Source: Linepithema humile
Taxonomy: Eukaryota; Arthropoda; Insecta; Hymenoptera; Formicidae
Reading direction: 5' to 3'
NCBI RefSeq assembly: GCF_040581485.1
Contig: NC_090130.1
Location: forward strand, 19,161,656-19,225,655
DNA length: 64,000 nt
Shown here in pieces: positions 32,972-47,200 of the stretch. Under the pieces are notes generated by a model that searched no databases, was not told where the DNA came from, and saw nothing but the letters and a program-made list of their open reading frames with translations. A program made the position numbers and the translations under genes. Positions within the stretch are counted from its first letter, which is position 1. Every line of letters begins with the position of its first letter.

Positions 32972-35541
32972 TTATTGCAATGTGCTATTTTGCTGTACCG
33001 TACTGTTCGTCGAAGGCTTCATCATTGTCATTGCGTTATCCGTATGAGTCTTTTTAAGCAGTCGCATGATCTTTCGATGTTTCCTTTTCATCTTTGACGA
33101 CAGTTTAGTCCGGTGAAATATGTCGTTGTAAATATTTGTAGCTATCTGAAAATCTTGGCAATTTTGCGGGCTGTGAGCGATTGACCAAACACCCGCTATC
33201 GTATCGATACCTTGACATATCCTGCACGTACCTGCATGTATCGTCGCATATATTTTTTAAAATTTTTTACTAGTTTTTCGTGTACAATATTTGTTTAAAA
33301 AATTTCTTCATTTGACCATAAATAGTACCTATAAACACTGCTAGAGATTTCGTGCGATTGTTAACGGCACGCAAGGAAAACGGTTCATTCGAAGCAAACG
33401 GTATGCATCCGGTCAGATTCCAGGTGAGATCCAGAAAACCCTGATAAGTGAGCGAAGGCGACAATCTCGCGAGTGTCACGTTTATTGTGTGATTCGTAAC
33501 TTTCATATCGATTTGCACTCCGCCCTGCGTAGTCACCCACGATCCCGATATCTTGCAAGGTAAGCCTGTTTCAAATAAAGTTCACCTATTAATCAAATAC
33601 CCCACCGCTACGATGATCCCGAAGTCTGTTTTACCGATTTCTTTTAAATAGATTATACTTTTTTTTTGGCTGTGTAAAAGATCAGTGCCTGTTTTACCTT
33701 CTATTTTTCATAAAATTCTTTTTTTTTGGCTGCGTGGAATGAAAAATCCTTTAAAATCGATCATCTATTCTGTATTAGCATATGTACTTTAATTACAGAA
33801 AAAGATTTTTTATTCTACATAGCCAAAAAAAAGTAAAGTTTATTTTTAAAAAATCGGTAAAACAGAGATCCGGGATCACCTTAATTTAAACCATTTTTTA
33901 AGCAATAAATTTTCTAAATTACTTTGCTAGATAAAACTTAAAATCAGAACGCAAGTTTTTTAAAATTTAGTTATAATTTTAATGGAATGTGATTTGCAAA
34001 TTTTAAAGCTGATTATTTCTTGAAAAAAGTTTCGCATAAAGCTATCACTTGCTAATAATTATTAAAAAATATCTCTAGTTCAAATGGAAATTAAAATTCT
34101 AGAAGAAAGCAATTTATTAATGTTTAGTATTAGATTGAATAGTTTGTTAGTGAAACATTAAACTTAAGTTTTATATGTTCAAGTCAATTTTAATTATATA
34201 ATAACCTTCTATTTGCTCATTTTCAGTTGCTCGATCTGATTTAATTTCCTCCAATTCGTCGATAATCTTCTCTAGTATCTGATTAGCGACTTCTTCGGTC
34301 TCATTTAACGTCGCAGGCATATTCGCGTGTCGAATTCCTTCCATCGTTTTCGCCGCAACTGCAGATGCATGATTATCGTGCATCTTGGTATTTGCAGATT
34401 TTTCATTATCATTATTCTTGTATCGAAAACTTTGAGCCGCTTCTTGTTTCGCTTTACGATCTTCTTTAATCATTAATTGTCTTTGACTATCCTTGTGTCC
34501 ACTTTGTTCGCCATTTTTTTCTCGATCGGAAATCAAAATATGTTCAACCGGTTGATTAGCCATTGATTGAGAAAGAATTAAAGTGTTATCGTTAATTTTA
34601 TGCAGAGGCTTATGTTTTGTGGGAACAACAGAGTAAATATGCTCATTAAATACAGACGCTATCGCTGGTCTAGCATCTTTTTCAGCGACATATATGTTTG
34701 AAGTGTTAGGAACTTTACGAAGGATATGCGGTGCATTTATCCAAGATTCTATCGCATTGGGATAAAGCAGTTGAACTTCATCAGGCCGAATCGTTTCTGA
34801 TCTACTTAAATTTGAATACAGACGGGAGACACCCAATTTCTTCTGATACTGTAGTCTTTTGCGAGGAATTTCTTCGGCTTTAATTTGCGGATCAAGCATA
34901 ATATTCGCACTGGTAGTAAGTCCCAGCTCTAGGTCAAGATTGGAATTGGTAAAATTCTCGGTGGGAGATTCTACTCTGCTGACATATACGTTTTTTTTAT
35001 TATGATCGATATTTGATACTTGAAGCAGATTAAACGTCAAATCTTTTTGAGTTACTCTAGGAATATAGTACAGTTTTTCCGGGTTAATTTCCTCGTCGGT
35101 TAATATTGGCAAATACGTAGGGGTGTCGATAGCGTTATCCTTTTCAGATTGAGCAGCCATAGAACGACTGCTCTCCCAAGGTTTTAATTCATCGTCGTAA
35201 ATGAAATTCTTGTCATAAGGTTTATCGAATGGATTGTTGTTGAAGGCAGAACTGTTTGAGATTTGTCTTAGAATTCTGTCACTTTCAATTTTTGCTTTGT
35301 CCTGTTTTAATTGCATCTCAATTGTCTCAGCATTATCATCGTTATAATATTTGGAATATTTGATTTCACCAGAATCCCTTTTTTTAGGATCCTTCGTGAT
35401 TCTTTGTGTTAAACGGTTAATCATGTTTTCGTTCGATAACTCGCCGATTTTCCGATATGGCCGCTTTGAAATTAAACAATTTGCAATGTTGTTTTTTTAA
35501 AAGATAATGGAAATAATTTTTTGTTATAAAATTTAGTTTTA

Positions 35542-35589
<48 letters not shown>

Positions 35590-35767
35590 CTTAGTTTAAT
35601 TATAATTATTTATTATTAAAAAAAATTATATATATATAATTCTGATCTACTTAAATTTGGATATAGACGGATATATATATAATTCGTTATATTTAGTAAT
35701 TTTTCTACTACTAATTTATATATATATAAATCTTAATTTAATTATAATTATTTATTATTTAAAAAAA

Positions 35768-35799
<32 letters not shown>

Positions 35800-36409
35800 C
35801 AAGAATGAATTTATCTACCTTTGTATGATTCCGCCTGTATAACGGAGGATGCTTTTTATGTCGGCTTACTTTATGTCTGTCTTTATTTCTCTCTTTCTTA
35901 CTTTTTGCTTCATGACTTAACAATTTGTTTAATTTTTTAGAACTTACTGTTGATTTGGATACACTAGTCATCTTTTTCTGATTTAGCAATGAATCTTTCA
36001 TCGCGTTAGAATAATTATATTGAGGATTGCTTAAATTTATTAATTTCTTTATACTGCGTTGTAATTGCGGCGATTTGAGAACCTCGTCCGTTAGCTTTTG
36101 TACTAAAGACTTGTGGCTTTTTTGTTCAGGATCATTGAACATAGCTTGCAAATTCACATCCTTGTCATATTTCTCATTAGAAGTGTCATCCGAATATCTC
36201 TTTACCGTCGCTTCCCTTTTGCATATATCATCGTCCTGTGTGTCGAAAGAGTCCTTTGCAGGTGGGATAATCGATTGCTCGGCACTCGCGTCATTGCAGA
36301 TTATCTTGACTAACAATGATATAATTATAACGAACCTGTTGTCGAAAAAGGGTTTCCGTGTATGCGTGCATTTATTGCTATGTGTATACACACACATATA
36401 TATGCGATG

Positions 36410-36445
<36 letters not shown>

Positions 36446-36513
36446 GGCAAATATTTGCCAAAGATACGATGCCAAGAGTACCTGTAGCCTTTGACTGCGT
36501 TCCTCGGTATCAT
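32972..36513 (-). CDS. Secreted protein with a C-terminal avidin-like domain
   Basis: Exons 36513-36482, 36335-35819, 35463-34206, 33565-33329 and 33231-32972 join in phase to 767 residues. The first junction makes a clean signal peptide: basic MIPRNAVKGYR, core FVIIISLLVKIIC, likely cleavage after NDASA. Residues 30-600 are polar, low-complexity and Lys/Asn/Ser-rich with no known fold. Residues 605-725 resemble avidin: CKISGSW (avidin CSLTGKW), GGVQIDMKV, VNNRTKSLAVFIGTC (VNWKFSESTTVFTGQC), GVWSIAHS (TMWLLRS), and QDFQIATNIYNDIFHR (DDWKATRVGINIFTRL). The Cys pair that closes the avidin disulfide is kept. Of the biotin contacts only some remain: the Trp of GVW and an Asn before DIF are seen, but the N/S of the first strand and two Trp are replaced. 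A basic tail (KMKRKHRKIMRLLKK) follows. Biotin binding is therefore uncertain. The avidin call rests on motif reading only. Confidence 0.75.
33612..33880. mobile_element. MITE of about 270 bp in an intron of the avidin-like gene
   Basis: Ends are long inverted repeats: GATCCCGAAGTCTGTTTTACC at the left and GATCCCGGATCTCTGTTTTACC as the reverse complement of the right, both continuing through an ACTTTTTTTTGGCT word. It lies between exons 3 and 4 and has no coding capacity. Confidence 0.7.
35545..35587. repeat. (TA)n microsatellite
   Basis: About 20 TA units in intron 2 of the avidin-like gene. More TA runs occur at 35770-35798 and 36414-36441. They create the IYIYIY-type ORF strings, which are not protein. 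Confidence 0.85.
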
Positions 36514-37890
36514 TTACAGCATTTGCCACTTTAACGAGAAAATTCCTTTTCTTCCCTTCCGCTTGATTCGCAGTTTATATCTTAATTGTAACTCGAACTT
36601 TACGTTTTTGCGCTTCATCGATTAAAGAAGGAAATTGCACACCTTTTTCGCTCTTTTTAATCGCATCGGTGATAAATCTGAAGATAGATATTTAAGACCG
36701 ATAATCGAGACAGAATGCTCTCTTCTCGCCGATCTCGTTTTATCGCAAACCTCTTCATTAGATTAAAGGTGTTCTTACACCAAAAAAAAATTTGTTTTTT
36801 TTTTTATAAATTTTTAAAAATTGTAACTGATAAAATTTCAGATACCAAATTTATCGGATATAATGGCAATATTAACATAATGATTAACCCTTCACATCGC
36901 ATTAACCGAATTGCAGCACTGCTACATTATAACAGACTTGATACGCAAATAGACCTCATCGTCGTCGTTCCCAATCTAGAAGGCGCGTGTAACGGGACGT
37001 CATGGCTGATAAGTAGCGGAGGGATTGTAGTCGGTACAACACGGCTGTGCGGTCGTCATGGTATCGATTTGGATCCGTAGAGAAATCCCTGGAGCGGCGT
37101 AGACATCGATTATTATTAGAAGCGGCTGTGAAACGCGGCTCGATCGACTGCGCTACGAAGCAGCACATACAAATCCCATAACAATGATTCTGCAGCAGTC
37201 GCGTTTCCATTTTTGCAATTGTGAGATGAAAGAGAAGAGATTTATTTTCTATCGAAAATTAACGTATTGCATTCTGTATTATCTGAATGGAAAAAAAGAA
37301 ATGGAATTATTATTGTCCTTTTGAAATTATCTCACAATAAAAAGCCGAATTAATACGAGTTGAAAGAAATGCAACATAGCGAGAGCAAATTCAAAAATTC
37401 AGAAAACAAAATTAATTATTAATCTATGGTTTTCATTTTCTTCTTTCATATTATATACATATTCTGATATACATTGTTCGAGTAGCGGATGCTAATGACT
37501 TTAATCCAAATACGTAGAGATAAATAAACTTTATTCCTCATAAGACGCCAATACAGTGTGTGAAAAAAAAGTGATGGGAGAAAGAAGATTAGGGAAACGA
37601 TTTGAAGCATCACGTTGATGCACGACGTGGAGGTAGAGAAGAGAATAAAAAGTAGCGCTCGGGCATCGGGACGCGTTGCCGCTGGCATTGGTAGCAGTCT
37701 CGAGATAGCCGTCGACTGGTTTCCTCACCGGCTCGAGCAATTTATTCGGGGATTCCTAGGTGGCCAAAGTGTGGCGAGCGAGCGGCTCGACGTCCGGAGA
37801 CCGGCGAGGAAGATCGTCTCGGGAAACGGATCACTTTGCGCACCCGGATCGTTCCCGTTTATGTGCTAGAGCTAACAATCGGAGAATAGT

Positions 37891-37924
<34 letters not shown>

Positions 37925-37930
37925 AAAAGG

Positions 37931-37976
<46 letters not shown>

Positions 37977-40900
37977 AAGAAATAACCGAGGAAGTCTAGA
38001 AGATCCCGCGAAGGTCAGTACACAATTCTCCCTTTTTTCTCCTCCTCCCGGGATATTCACTTCTTCTTTTCCCGATTGTATATCCTCTTCTGGGCCGTTG
38101 TCTCTCTTTTTTTTTCTTTTCGGTCCCCCTGTTAGCTCAGCTCATCGGTACTATTTTTGCTCGAGTGTGTTGTGCAAGTGTCGAACGCGAATTAAGGCGG
38201 CAATTCCGACATAGATAGGCTCGTTCGATAGGTCAAGTCATCGTCTGCTGCTCCGGTCGGTTGGAGCATATAATTGTCCCACCTCGTGCAATTCATTTTC
38301 TTATTGTTAGTCGGATATTCTACCGTGAGCGGTCTCTTTTCTGCGCGTACGTGAGAGAGAGACAGGTGGGAGTTGTTTGTGTATGCAAGATTTACGAAAT
38401 CGTTATGTTGCTGCGAGTTGCGTGGGCATCATCGTCGATAATTGACGTATCGATATCGAAAGACAGATATAAATAACGAAGCTCAATCTTAAATGCATGA
38501 AAACAATCTATATGTTTATTTGTAGCACTGGAAATGATCGGACCGACATTGTCAATAACTAATGTGACTGATGAGAATTTATTGTTATCACTGAGTTTAT
38601 TAATTAACCATTATAACCAGATCAGTATTACATTTATTTTATTTACGTATGGTTTTGAAATTGAAGTTCACCGGAAATATAATGCAATCCTGAATCGAAA
38701 TTGTCTTACATTAAAATTGAAAATTGCAACAAACGAGTCGTTTATTTTCGAGCGGGAGGAAAAGTTTCGTTCACATTGCAAACGTTGGTGGTGACAATAG
38801 TAATTGTACAATCCATTCGTTGGGTTGTACGCTCTGTTCCAGATGACAGATATAAAATGCTGACATTCTGCCATGTGGAAGCATAACATGCGGTTTGTAG
38901 AGAATTTTGCGATAATAATTTCCTTGGTTGAGCTGCTGTTTTGATAAAGATATACAAAATACGCCGATTAATAATATTACTAATTAGTAATCTCCGGATT
39001 TTGGTATCGCTGACTAAACATCTGTTTGTGTTGATCCGCGTATTCGTGTGTTTCATGCTTAAGCAACTAAATAACTCTCATCTTGCTAAAGCTTGTGTAT
39101 CAATTTTTCTTTTGTTGAACTAAAAAGGCAACATGACGAAGTTTTTATTAATTAGAAATGATATATATCTCCGAATTGTAACGTTCTTATGTTATTTCAT
39201 AAACTTCACGGTGTTCATCGCATTAATTCAATTTTATTTTTCAAACTATTTAATAAAATTGACTGTGCGAGAGAATTGTATATGCATTATTATGCGCGTG
39301 AATTTATTTTTTGGCTTTTCTCAAAGTAAAAATATTTGCAAAAATTTATGGACGTCAAAACTACTGAAGCGCATTCTTATAAGCGTATCCTATAAATCCT
39401 TTTTTCGAGCAAAATAATGAGAGATGCAGGAGATAGCCAACAGCGACAGTCTATATAGCATGAAATTTCTGGCTAAATGAAATTCTGCATAGCTCTCGTC
39501 GTGCTCTCAAGGTGCTCTCGTAAAATAGCTGCGCTATTTTCCTGGCACGGTTTCCCAGAGTCAAGCATCCAGTGAATCAAATCGTAGGAAGGCCAAGTTT
39601 TTAGTTTCGTGTAAACAGGACTGTGCATATTTGTTGATGCTCTTGGAATTTGCATTAAAATTTTGCCTAGAACTATACGGATAAACTTGATTTATTTGAT
39701 GAAAGATAATTTAAAAAATTAATATTGTAAATAAGCAGATTTACAAGTTTGAAGATTTTAATTCTTTGACTTCTTTTTGTGAAAATCAATGGCGTTAAGA
39801 CGGTCAAAAAATTATTAATTTTATGAAATCTAATTTTAGAGATCTTAATTAGAACTTTAAGAACTTAATTTTATGAGATATTGAATGTTTTTTTAATTAT
39901 ATTATAACAAAGATTGAATATCTTTTATTTTTAATCAAATCTCCGTCAGAAGCGATGATGTAAATTGCTAATCTTTGGTTGCGACCTGCATTCAAGGTAT
40001 AATCTTGTCTTCTTATGATAGCTTCTTGATAGAAGCCATGTGTTTAGACCATGTGAAGAAGCAGATATATCGTCCACTAACACAGAACTAGTATATTTTT
40101 ATTACAGTAAAAACATCTCGGAAAATCGCGAACAAGCGAGCGTACGGTTCTCGATTTGTTTCGTTGCATTATCGAATGAAATAATGTAGAACGCATGATA
40201 ATTAGTGCAAAAAATATATTTTTTGAAAATTGAAATTACTGAACACTTATATCGAAATTATGATTTAGCGCGCAACGTCGTTTTTCCTTAAAGAATTATT
40301 TTGCGCGTCGATTCCGCAATTAAGCGAGATTTGGTACTTGGAAAATCGAATAGCGGAAGTGACCCGATTAGCGGCGAAACAGAAGAAAATGCGGCCAACG
40401 CCGCGACGAGCCGTCGAAGTCAGCCAAACACGACGAAGTAACAACTACGAGAGTCATGTGCCGGAAATAAACATCGAATCTTAAATTCAAAGGTTGATCC
40501 ACTGAGGTTGATCGCGCTTATTTTATTCATGCGCGTTTACGCACGACTTTATTGTTAGGTAATGAATTATGGCATTCAACAACGGAATCAAGAATTGTCG
40601 CTGTAATTCTTCACGAAATCTCCCGCTTTGCTCCGTTTTAAGTATTTACACATCCTTCAATCACCAATTATAATTCCAACAAAGTCACAATTAATAAAGT
40701 CAATCGTTTTAATTATTATTAGCACTATTAATTTCCGAAAAATAAAAGAAATTTGTTGCGATATTTTGTTTTGAATATTTACATCTTTTATTTCTTCCTG
40801 TCATTAAGTTTTAAATTTCAATTAACACAAATTGAGGTGAATTGATTGACAGAGCTATATATTGTTTTCTGTAAAACATAGACAAACTTTCTTTCAAACT

Positions 40901-41289
40901 ATATCCGTAAAATATGTTTATAGTTGACTTTTAGTTGGCAACTATCATAAATTTTATTGTACTTTTCATCTTCACTGCAAATTTAAACAGGCATTTGGCA
41001 ATGCGATTGATGATAATTTTATGAGATTTCGTGAATATATTCGTCGAGTTTCCCGCCTATTTCATGTAGATAAGTTACCTACTGCCCGAAAAAGAGAATT
41101 TTAAGAACCAGTTCAACTGGTCTTGAAATTTATCTTCAAGCTATTTCTGTGTTGCGTTATAAATCAAAGATGGCAATACCGCAATGACACATTAATATTT
41201 TTATTTTATTAGTATTTTGATGAAGTAAAAATTTATTAATTTTATTTTTATTTGTTTCAGAATGATAATGTAACATTGAACACAGCGAC
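36514..41289. other. Intergenic/5' region upstream of Unc-89
   Basis: About 4.8 kb between the avidin-like gene and the first Unc-89 coding exon, which are head to head. The part 37600-38015 is richer in GC, contains a GA-rich purine tract (37895-37985) and ends in a plausible donor (GCGAAG|GTCAGT at about 38016). It could be a non-coding first exon and promoter of Unc-89. Other ORFs here (for example 38534-38794 and 39133-39417) look like no protein I know. Confidence 0.35.
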
Positions 41290-44200
41290 ATGGCATTCAA
41301 TTCGCGGATGAGCACTACATCCAAAAGAAAAAAAGGTATAGTATCTGTTTTGCTTGCGTTAGGTGTTAATCTCATTAACAAAAAATTCTTATTTCTCGTT
41401 CTTAAATTTTAATAATTATTCATCTAACAAGAAAATTTTAAACTCTCGTATTTGTATAAATTGAAAATAGAAATCAACAAATATTGTATAGGTATTATAA
41501 AAAATGCAAAAGATAAATACAACGAAGTCAAGTCAAGTGAATTTGTTTTGTTCTAAAATATGATGCCTAAAAAAATTTCCACAGTTTGTTTAATTATATA
41601 TTGATATTTATATATTTTTTTCTGTTGTTGCTATCATTACAGAATTTTCGTCAGAGTTTTCTTGCACCGTTACTGGCGTAACGACGATTCAACGAGAAGG
41701 ATCTGAAAAAGTACGTTTGACGAGCAAGGTGAGTGTTCGTTTTAATTTAACGAAAAAAAAATATAAATTTATTTTTCTTCAGTTGCTTTTTATTATACTT
41801 ATTGCTTTTTAAATAATATAATCATAATCTACATTTTACAAAACAGAAAAATAAAAAAAAACTGTAGATAAATGAAGAAAATGTAGCTGAAAGAGATTAA
41901 TAATAATGTTACTTAATGTAAAATAGTTAGAAAGTGTTGGTATACATTTAATTATAAAACAGGAAGCATTCTCTGATATATTATCATGTTTGATGCTGAA
42001 TATTTGTAAATAAAACACAAAGAACATTTATCACAGTGAGTGATGCTACATTTGACGGATATCACGTAAAACAAACAGACATTAAATATTTTTGAATAAC
42101 TGCCCAAAAGACAACTAATAACATATAGATCTTAATGTTAACTTATGCGACTCAACTGGCAAATAGATAACAATTGTAAAATAGAAAAATATTAATAATA
42201 ATAATAATTTCCAAAAATTATCACATTTTTTAAAGAAGAATTTTACCCTAGACATTAGTATTCAAGTATTTTCGAACGTTACAGATAATGTTTGACAAAT
42301 TATTATCTGTAGCGCAAAAAGTTAATGTATAAAATTATGTATATTTAGACTTTTTTTAATAATATACCTTTTATTTAGCGCATATGGTTGACATTCTTTA
42401 ACAGCGCAGCATCTTTTCTTTTTATACGTCGCATCGATACATTGGAAAAATCTATATAATCTGAAAAACCACTATAAGCACGGAGAGAACGAAGATGGGG
42501 TACATGACAGAGGTAGATGGAATACCTGGTTCGTTGCCAAAAGCCGAAATCCACACATCGTCATTTCGAGCACTCCCGCGAGCACATTTTTCGTCTTCTT
42601 TTTCTTGCCCCCATCGTCTTGTACTCGATCTGTGCGATTCTTTTTTAACTCGTTCTTCTTTGCCTGATGCATGCGAGGGATGTGCTCTGTCGACGTGTTT
42701 CATGTTTCTTGGAACAAGGCTTCTTGCATCGCGACTGCTTTTGAACGTTTCGTTTTTCAATTCTAATAATCTGCCTTAATTAACGATATAACGTCTATCC
42801 TGGAAATATCACGTGTAATTCGAAAAGAAATTTGATCTCAATTTGTCATTTATAGCGCGATATTATAAAATGTAAAAAAGAAATCACACACACACACACA
42901 CAACTGTTGATATTTATTTACGGGATAAAGTAATTGAATTGTCTTTTCGATACGTTTGTTTATTATCTAATAATATTTTTACAATATTGGTCTTACATTA
43001 CCGCTTTGACGAGACATTTATAACAATAAAGAATAAACTATTTTTAATGCAAACCGGGGACAAAGTCCGAGGAGTTTACGCTACGGGGGGCGATTACCTG
43101 GAGTTAGTGATTGATTTTTATTTCAGATCTATTTTTGTCCATCTTTCGCGTGGCTTCAACAACGCGTTGCAACGGCCAGATGCGTTTATCGGTCGTCAGT
43201 GAGTTATACGAGCGATTGCGAATTCCGCGAGCGAAATGCAGACGTCTGGCGCATCGAGATTTAAAAAAATTTTTCTGTGGAAATTTCCCACTTACACATT
43301 TTTATTTAGAATGGAAGAGAATGTGTGAATGTGGACTCTAATTCAGGAACGTGATTAATATAATTTTTTCGATGAATTTCTCGCTTAATCTTGCACTTCT
43401 TTTATATCTTCCAATTTTTTTTATCTTGATATTATTGACAAATAATACTCGCTCAAATCTTATATAAGTAAAATGAATAATCTCATTTCTTGTTTCAAAA
43501 TTAAGTTCAATGTTTCACCGGACATTGATTGCACCGCATGAAATTATACTTGTGCATCACAATGAAACGGTTTATTATACTTCAATATCACTTTGCACTG
43601 TCTGTCGTCGTCGGTAGGGTTCTCTTCAAGAAAGCTAACAGTCATCGTAAATCACCGCGAATGACCGCGGAACAAAACGTTGACGCCGCTTTAGTCCATT
43701 AAATCACTCGTGGAAAATTGCACACATAAAAATACGGAATTGCGTTCTACATGCTTGAACGTAGACTTTTCCTTCGTCTGCCAACGTACTGGCACCAGAT
43801 AAACGTTTAAGTTTAAACGCCGTCAGTCGTTCTCATCGTTTTTCATTGTGAAGCTTTATCGCATCCATCCCGCTCGACATTGCCAACAATGTCGATCGCG
43901 CACTTGTTTACGAGAGGTTTAACCATTCGGGGCAGATCACTTTTTTTGCTTTTTTTAAACCAACAATATGTCAAAAATTTTACGATTTATTACTATAGCT
44001 CGCGCTCGCCGTAAGAGGGATGTTTAAAATTAAATATTTCACTCTTGATATCGATGTATGTAATAAGCTATTATTATTAATGATTGTCAAACAATTAAAA
44101 CAATTTTTACTATATAATTATTTACATGGGATTTTCTTAAATTTTTTTATTCTTAAATTTGATTTAATTTAGTAAACAATATTATTAATGTCTTTATTAA

Positions 44201-47200
44201 TGTGAAAATATCAATGCTTGCGGTATTTTAACATTTAAAGGTGTTGATACTCTAATAAACGCGTTTAGTCATACAACTTTGATTCATTTTTACAAAAATA
44301 GTGAAATTCGCTCTTATTATACAAAATACTTTATACGAATATTCTAAACGGCAATAAATATTTTTCTTGTAAGTTCAAATATACTCAGGCTTGATACACA
44401 CATGCTTACGCTCGACTGTTGCTTCACGATTAAATATTTTGACCAAAAATACACGAATAAATAATCGCGCATGATGGTCAAAAGCAGCGCATTCGTTTTG
44501 AAATTTTAATGCAATTACACATCGCGGCCAAATATATCCACTGCTATCAATATGCGACTTGATGCATCGCGAATAAAATTTTGCTCAATCGTTGCACCAA
44601 ATTACTACTATCAGATAAAACTATTTATCGCCAGAGAGACTTATAATACAGTAACCATTTTTCGTAATCCAGATGTATTTCGTCTTAGTTGCCACGCAGG
44701 CTTGGTGTTACAGATTTACGGGAAATCCCACAGTTTATAGATTATAAGCGGCGTGAAAAATTTCCTCGATCGTATTCTCGAACGCCGAAAACCGTGGTGT
44801 ACGCCACACACGATTTCACCAAGATCCGAGTCCGTGTACTCCGTTCTAAAGATGTATTGGAGAAGTGTAAGAAGGGTAGGCTATTTCTGGTTGTAGGAGC
44901 CGAGAGAGACTCGCTGTGCAAACGGCTCTTAGCCACTTGGTACCATCGAGAGTAGTCTCGCTTTCGCCGCGTATCGTCGATATACTTTTCGGGAGATGCG
45001 CATCATACGATAGATAAATCGAACGATGTGACTGGTGGCAATGAGTGATAGTATTTAACCAGTGAATTGATACGAGCGAGGATCGACTTACAGTGTGTCG
45101 ATGAGGATTGACTGGAAATAACGAAGAAACGTGTGCATCCGATCGAACGGAAACCGAATGACATCACGTAGATTCCGATAAAAAAAAATGCTCGCATAGA
45201 AAAATGATAAAGAGCAAAACAATTTTTTTTTTGTAACAAAGAAATATAAGAATAAGTCTTAGTATCTAAAGAACTTTTCTTTTGCAAAATTGATTGCTAT
45301 CAAGAAGTAGAAAGATTTCTCTACTTTTTCTAGAAAGTGAAAATATTGAAAATAAACAATTATTAATTTCTGTTTTACAAAAATTGTTATCTGTTGTTTT
45401 ATTATTTATAATCAAATAACGTTAAATGCTAAAGATGTCGCGCGGGGTATAAATGCATACGCACGGAATTAATAAATTACTTAATAACAGTGAGATATCT
45501 AGACTATAATTTATATAATGACGTGCGCGACAAATGTTTCTTTCTAGACTGTAAATGTTTAAACTATTCAAGAAGTGAAACTAATGTGATATCCGTCCAC
45601 AGTTGACATATGTGCAAACTATTAAGCAACCAAAAGTGAAATGTCAAATGATGAAATGGAACATTCTGAGAAGAGAATAAATAATTTTAGAAATATATAA
45701 ATGTAACTGTAAGAGACGAATTTCTTGAGGCAATGAAGAAAATATACCTTTATTATATTATTACAATTGGACTGACTACCGGTACCGATTGCTGGCGAAA
45801 AATTCTTTGAAAAATTTATGCAATTAAAATTATTATTCTCAAAGAATATACATTGATCGATTTCTTAAAAATCAAAATTAATTATTCTCGTAAAACAGTA
45901 AAGAATACACTCATAATCCAAACAAAATGTTATCAAAAATAAATTAATTTATCATTACTGATGATTTTTATAGCCAGAGATGTGTTAATTAAATTTTTCG
46001 ATTAATATAAAGACATAAGATGAGAAATGTGAACATATTTGATCGTACTTTAAATTAAATATATAGTTTGGATAAGAGAAGAGAATCGTGTGCAAAAAGT
46101 TATAGGTGGAGTCGAGATACGGGTAGTATAAATGAATCGACGAAAGACGTCGAGAAAAAGTTCAAGAAACGGTAGCGCGGCGAAGGCGAGACAGCAACGC
46201 GTGCGAATGATCGAAAGCGTCAAGTCGCGATTCTCGTCGTCGAGATGCCAAGTCTCGAGCTGATGTTCATTTATCCGTGTCTCCGGCATAACAGTCTCAT
46301 TGATGGCACAGGCGTAAATAACGCAATTGAACATTAATTCTGAAGAAGAAAGCAATGTAAATTAATCTTTGTATCGTGAAAATGCAAACTTTCACAGCAC
46401 GCTTCTCCAACCAATGATTCATCTGATTCGTCGCGAGTTTACAAATTAGATTACCTGAAATCACAGAAGTTTCACAGATCAAACGCGCTTTCAATCACGC
46501 TTTCGCTCTTGATTGCTTCTCGATTACACAATAGCATTGAGGAACCAATCGCGACAGGGAAAATCGCGATTGAGAAATCAGAAGCACCTGCAATTTCATA
46601 GAATCTTGACAAATTCAACGCGATCAATAATAATTAATTATTCACCACACTAATCGAGCTTGAAATCGACGTAAGAATCGCCGTTGTTAAATATTAAAGT
46701 GTCACTGTGACGATCTCATCGAGAATGGGCGTCGAATGATCATTACGATAGAAGACAATGTCCTTCTGCAGGATCACGGGTAGAAGCCGAGGTCTCCCCA
46801 GACCGAACTACTTTCCGCTGCTGCCGCCTATAAGTCCGGCAGACGCGAAGCGATTCTGTCGCATCACCGGCAAGTCTTACGGTCTGCCGACTCATCATTA
46901 CATTCCGGTGCTGTTGGGTGCGCACGCCCACGACAAGTCAAAATGCAGAATCACGACAAATGCGGCGCACCTCGGACCGCACCACTACACCGCCGGTCTG
47001 ATCGTCGGCGAAAAGAAGAAGCATGTGGTGCTGAAAGACTATCGTTATGTATTCCCGATTTTGGAAGACGAGAACGAGCAGCAGCGCGTCCTGCGAGAGC
47101 TTCTCAATACAAAGCAAACTCCCATCGACAAAGAGGACAGGTTTGTATACACGGTGGAGGAGCGAAGATGCAGTCTCGTGTTCCCGGCGAAGCTAGAGGC

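Noticed and set aside
36325..36529. Longer N-terminus for the avidin-like gene starting at a GTG (36529)
   Set aside because: The frame starts at a non-ATG codon and runs through a (TA)n repeat. The ATG at 36513 spliced to 36335 gives a proper signal peptide.
42495..42779. 94-codon ORF in the Unc-89 intron
   Set aside because: Composition resembles non-coding GC-richer DNA, there are overlapping ORFs on both strands, and no domain is visible.
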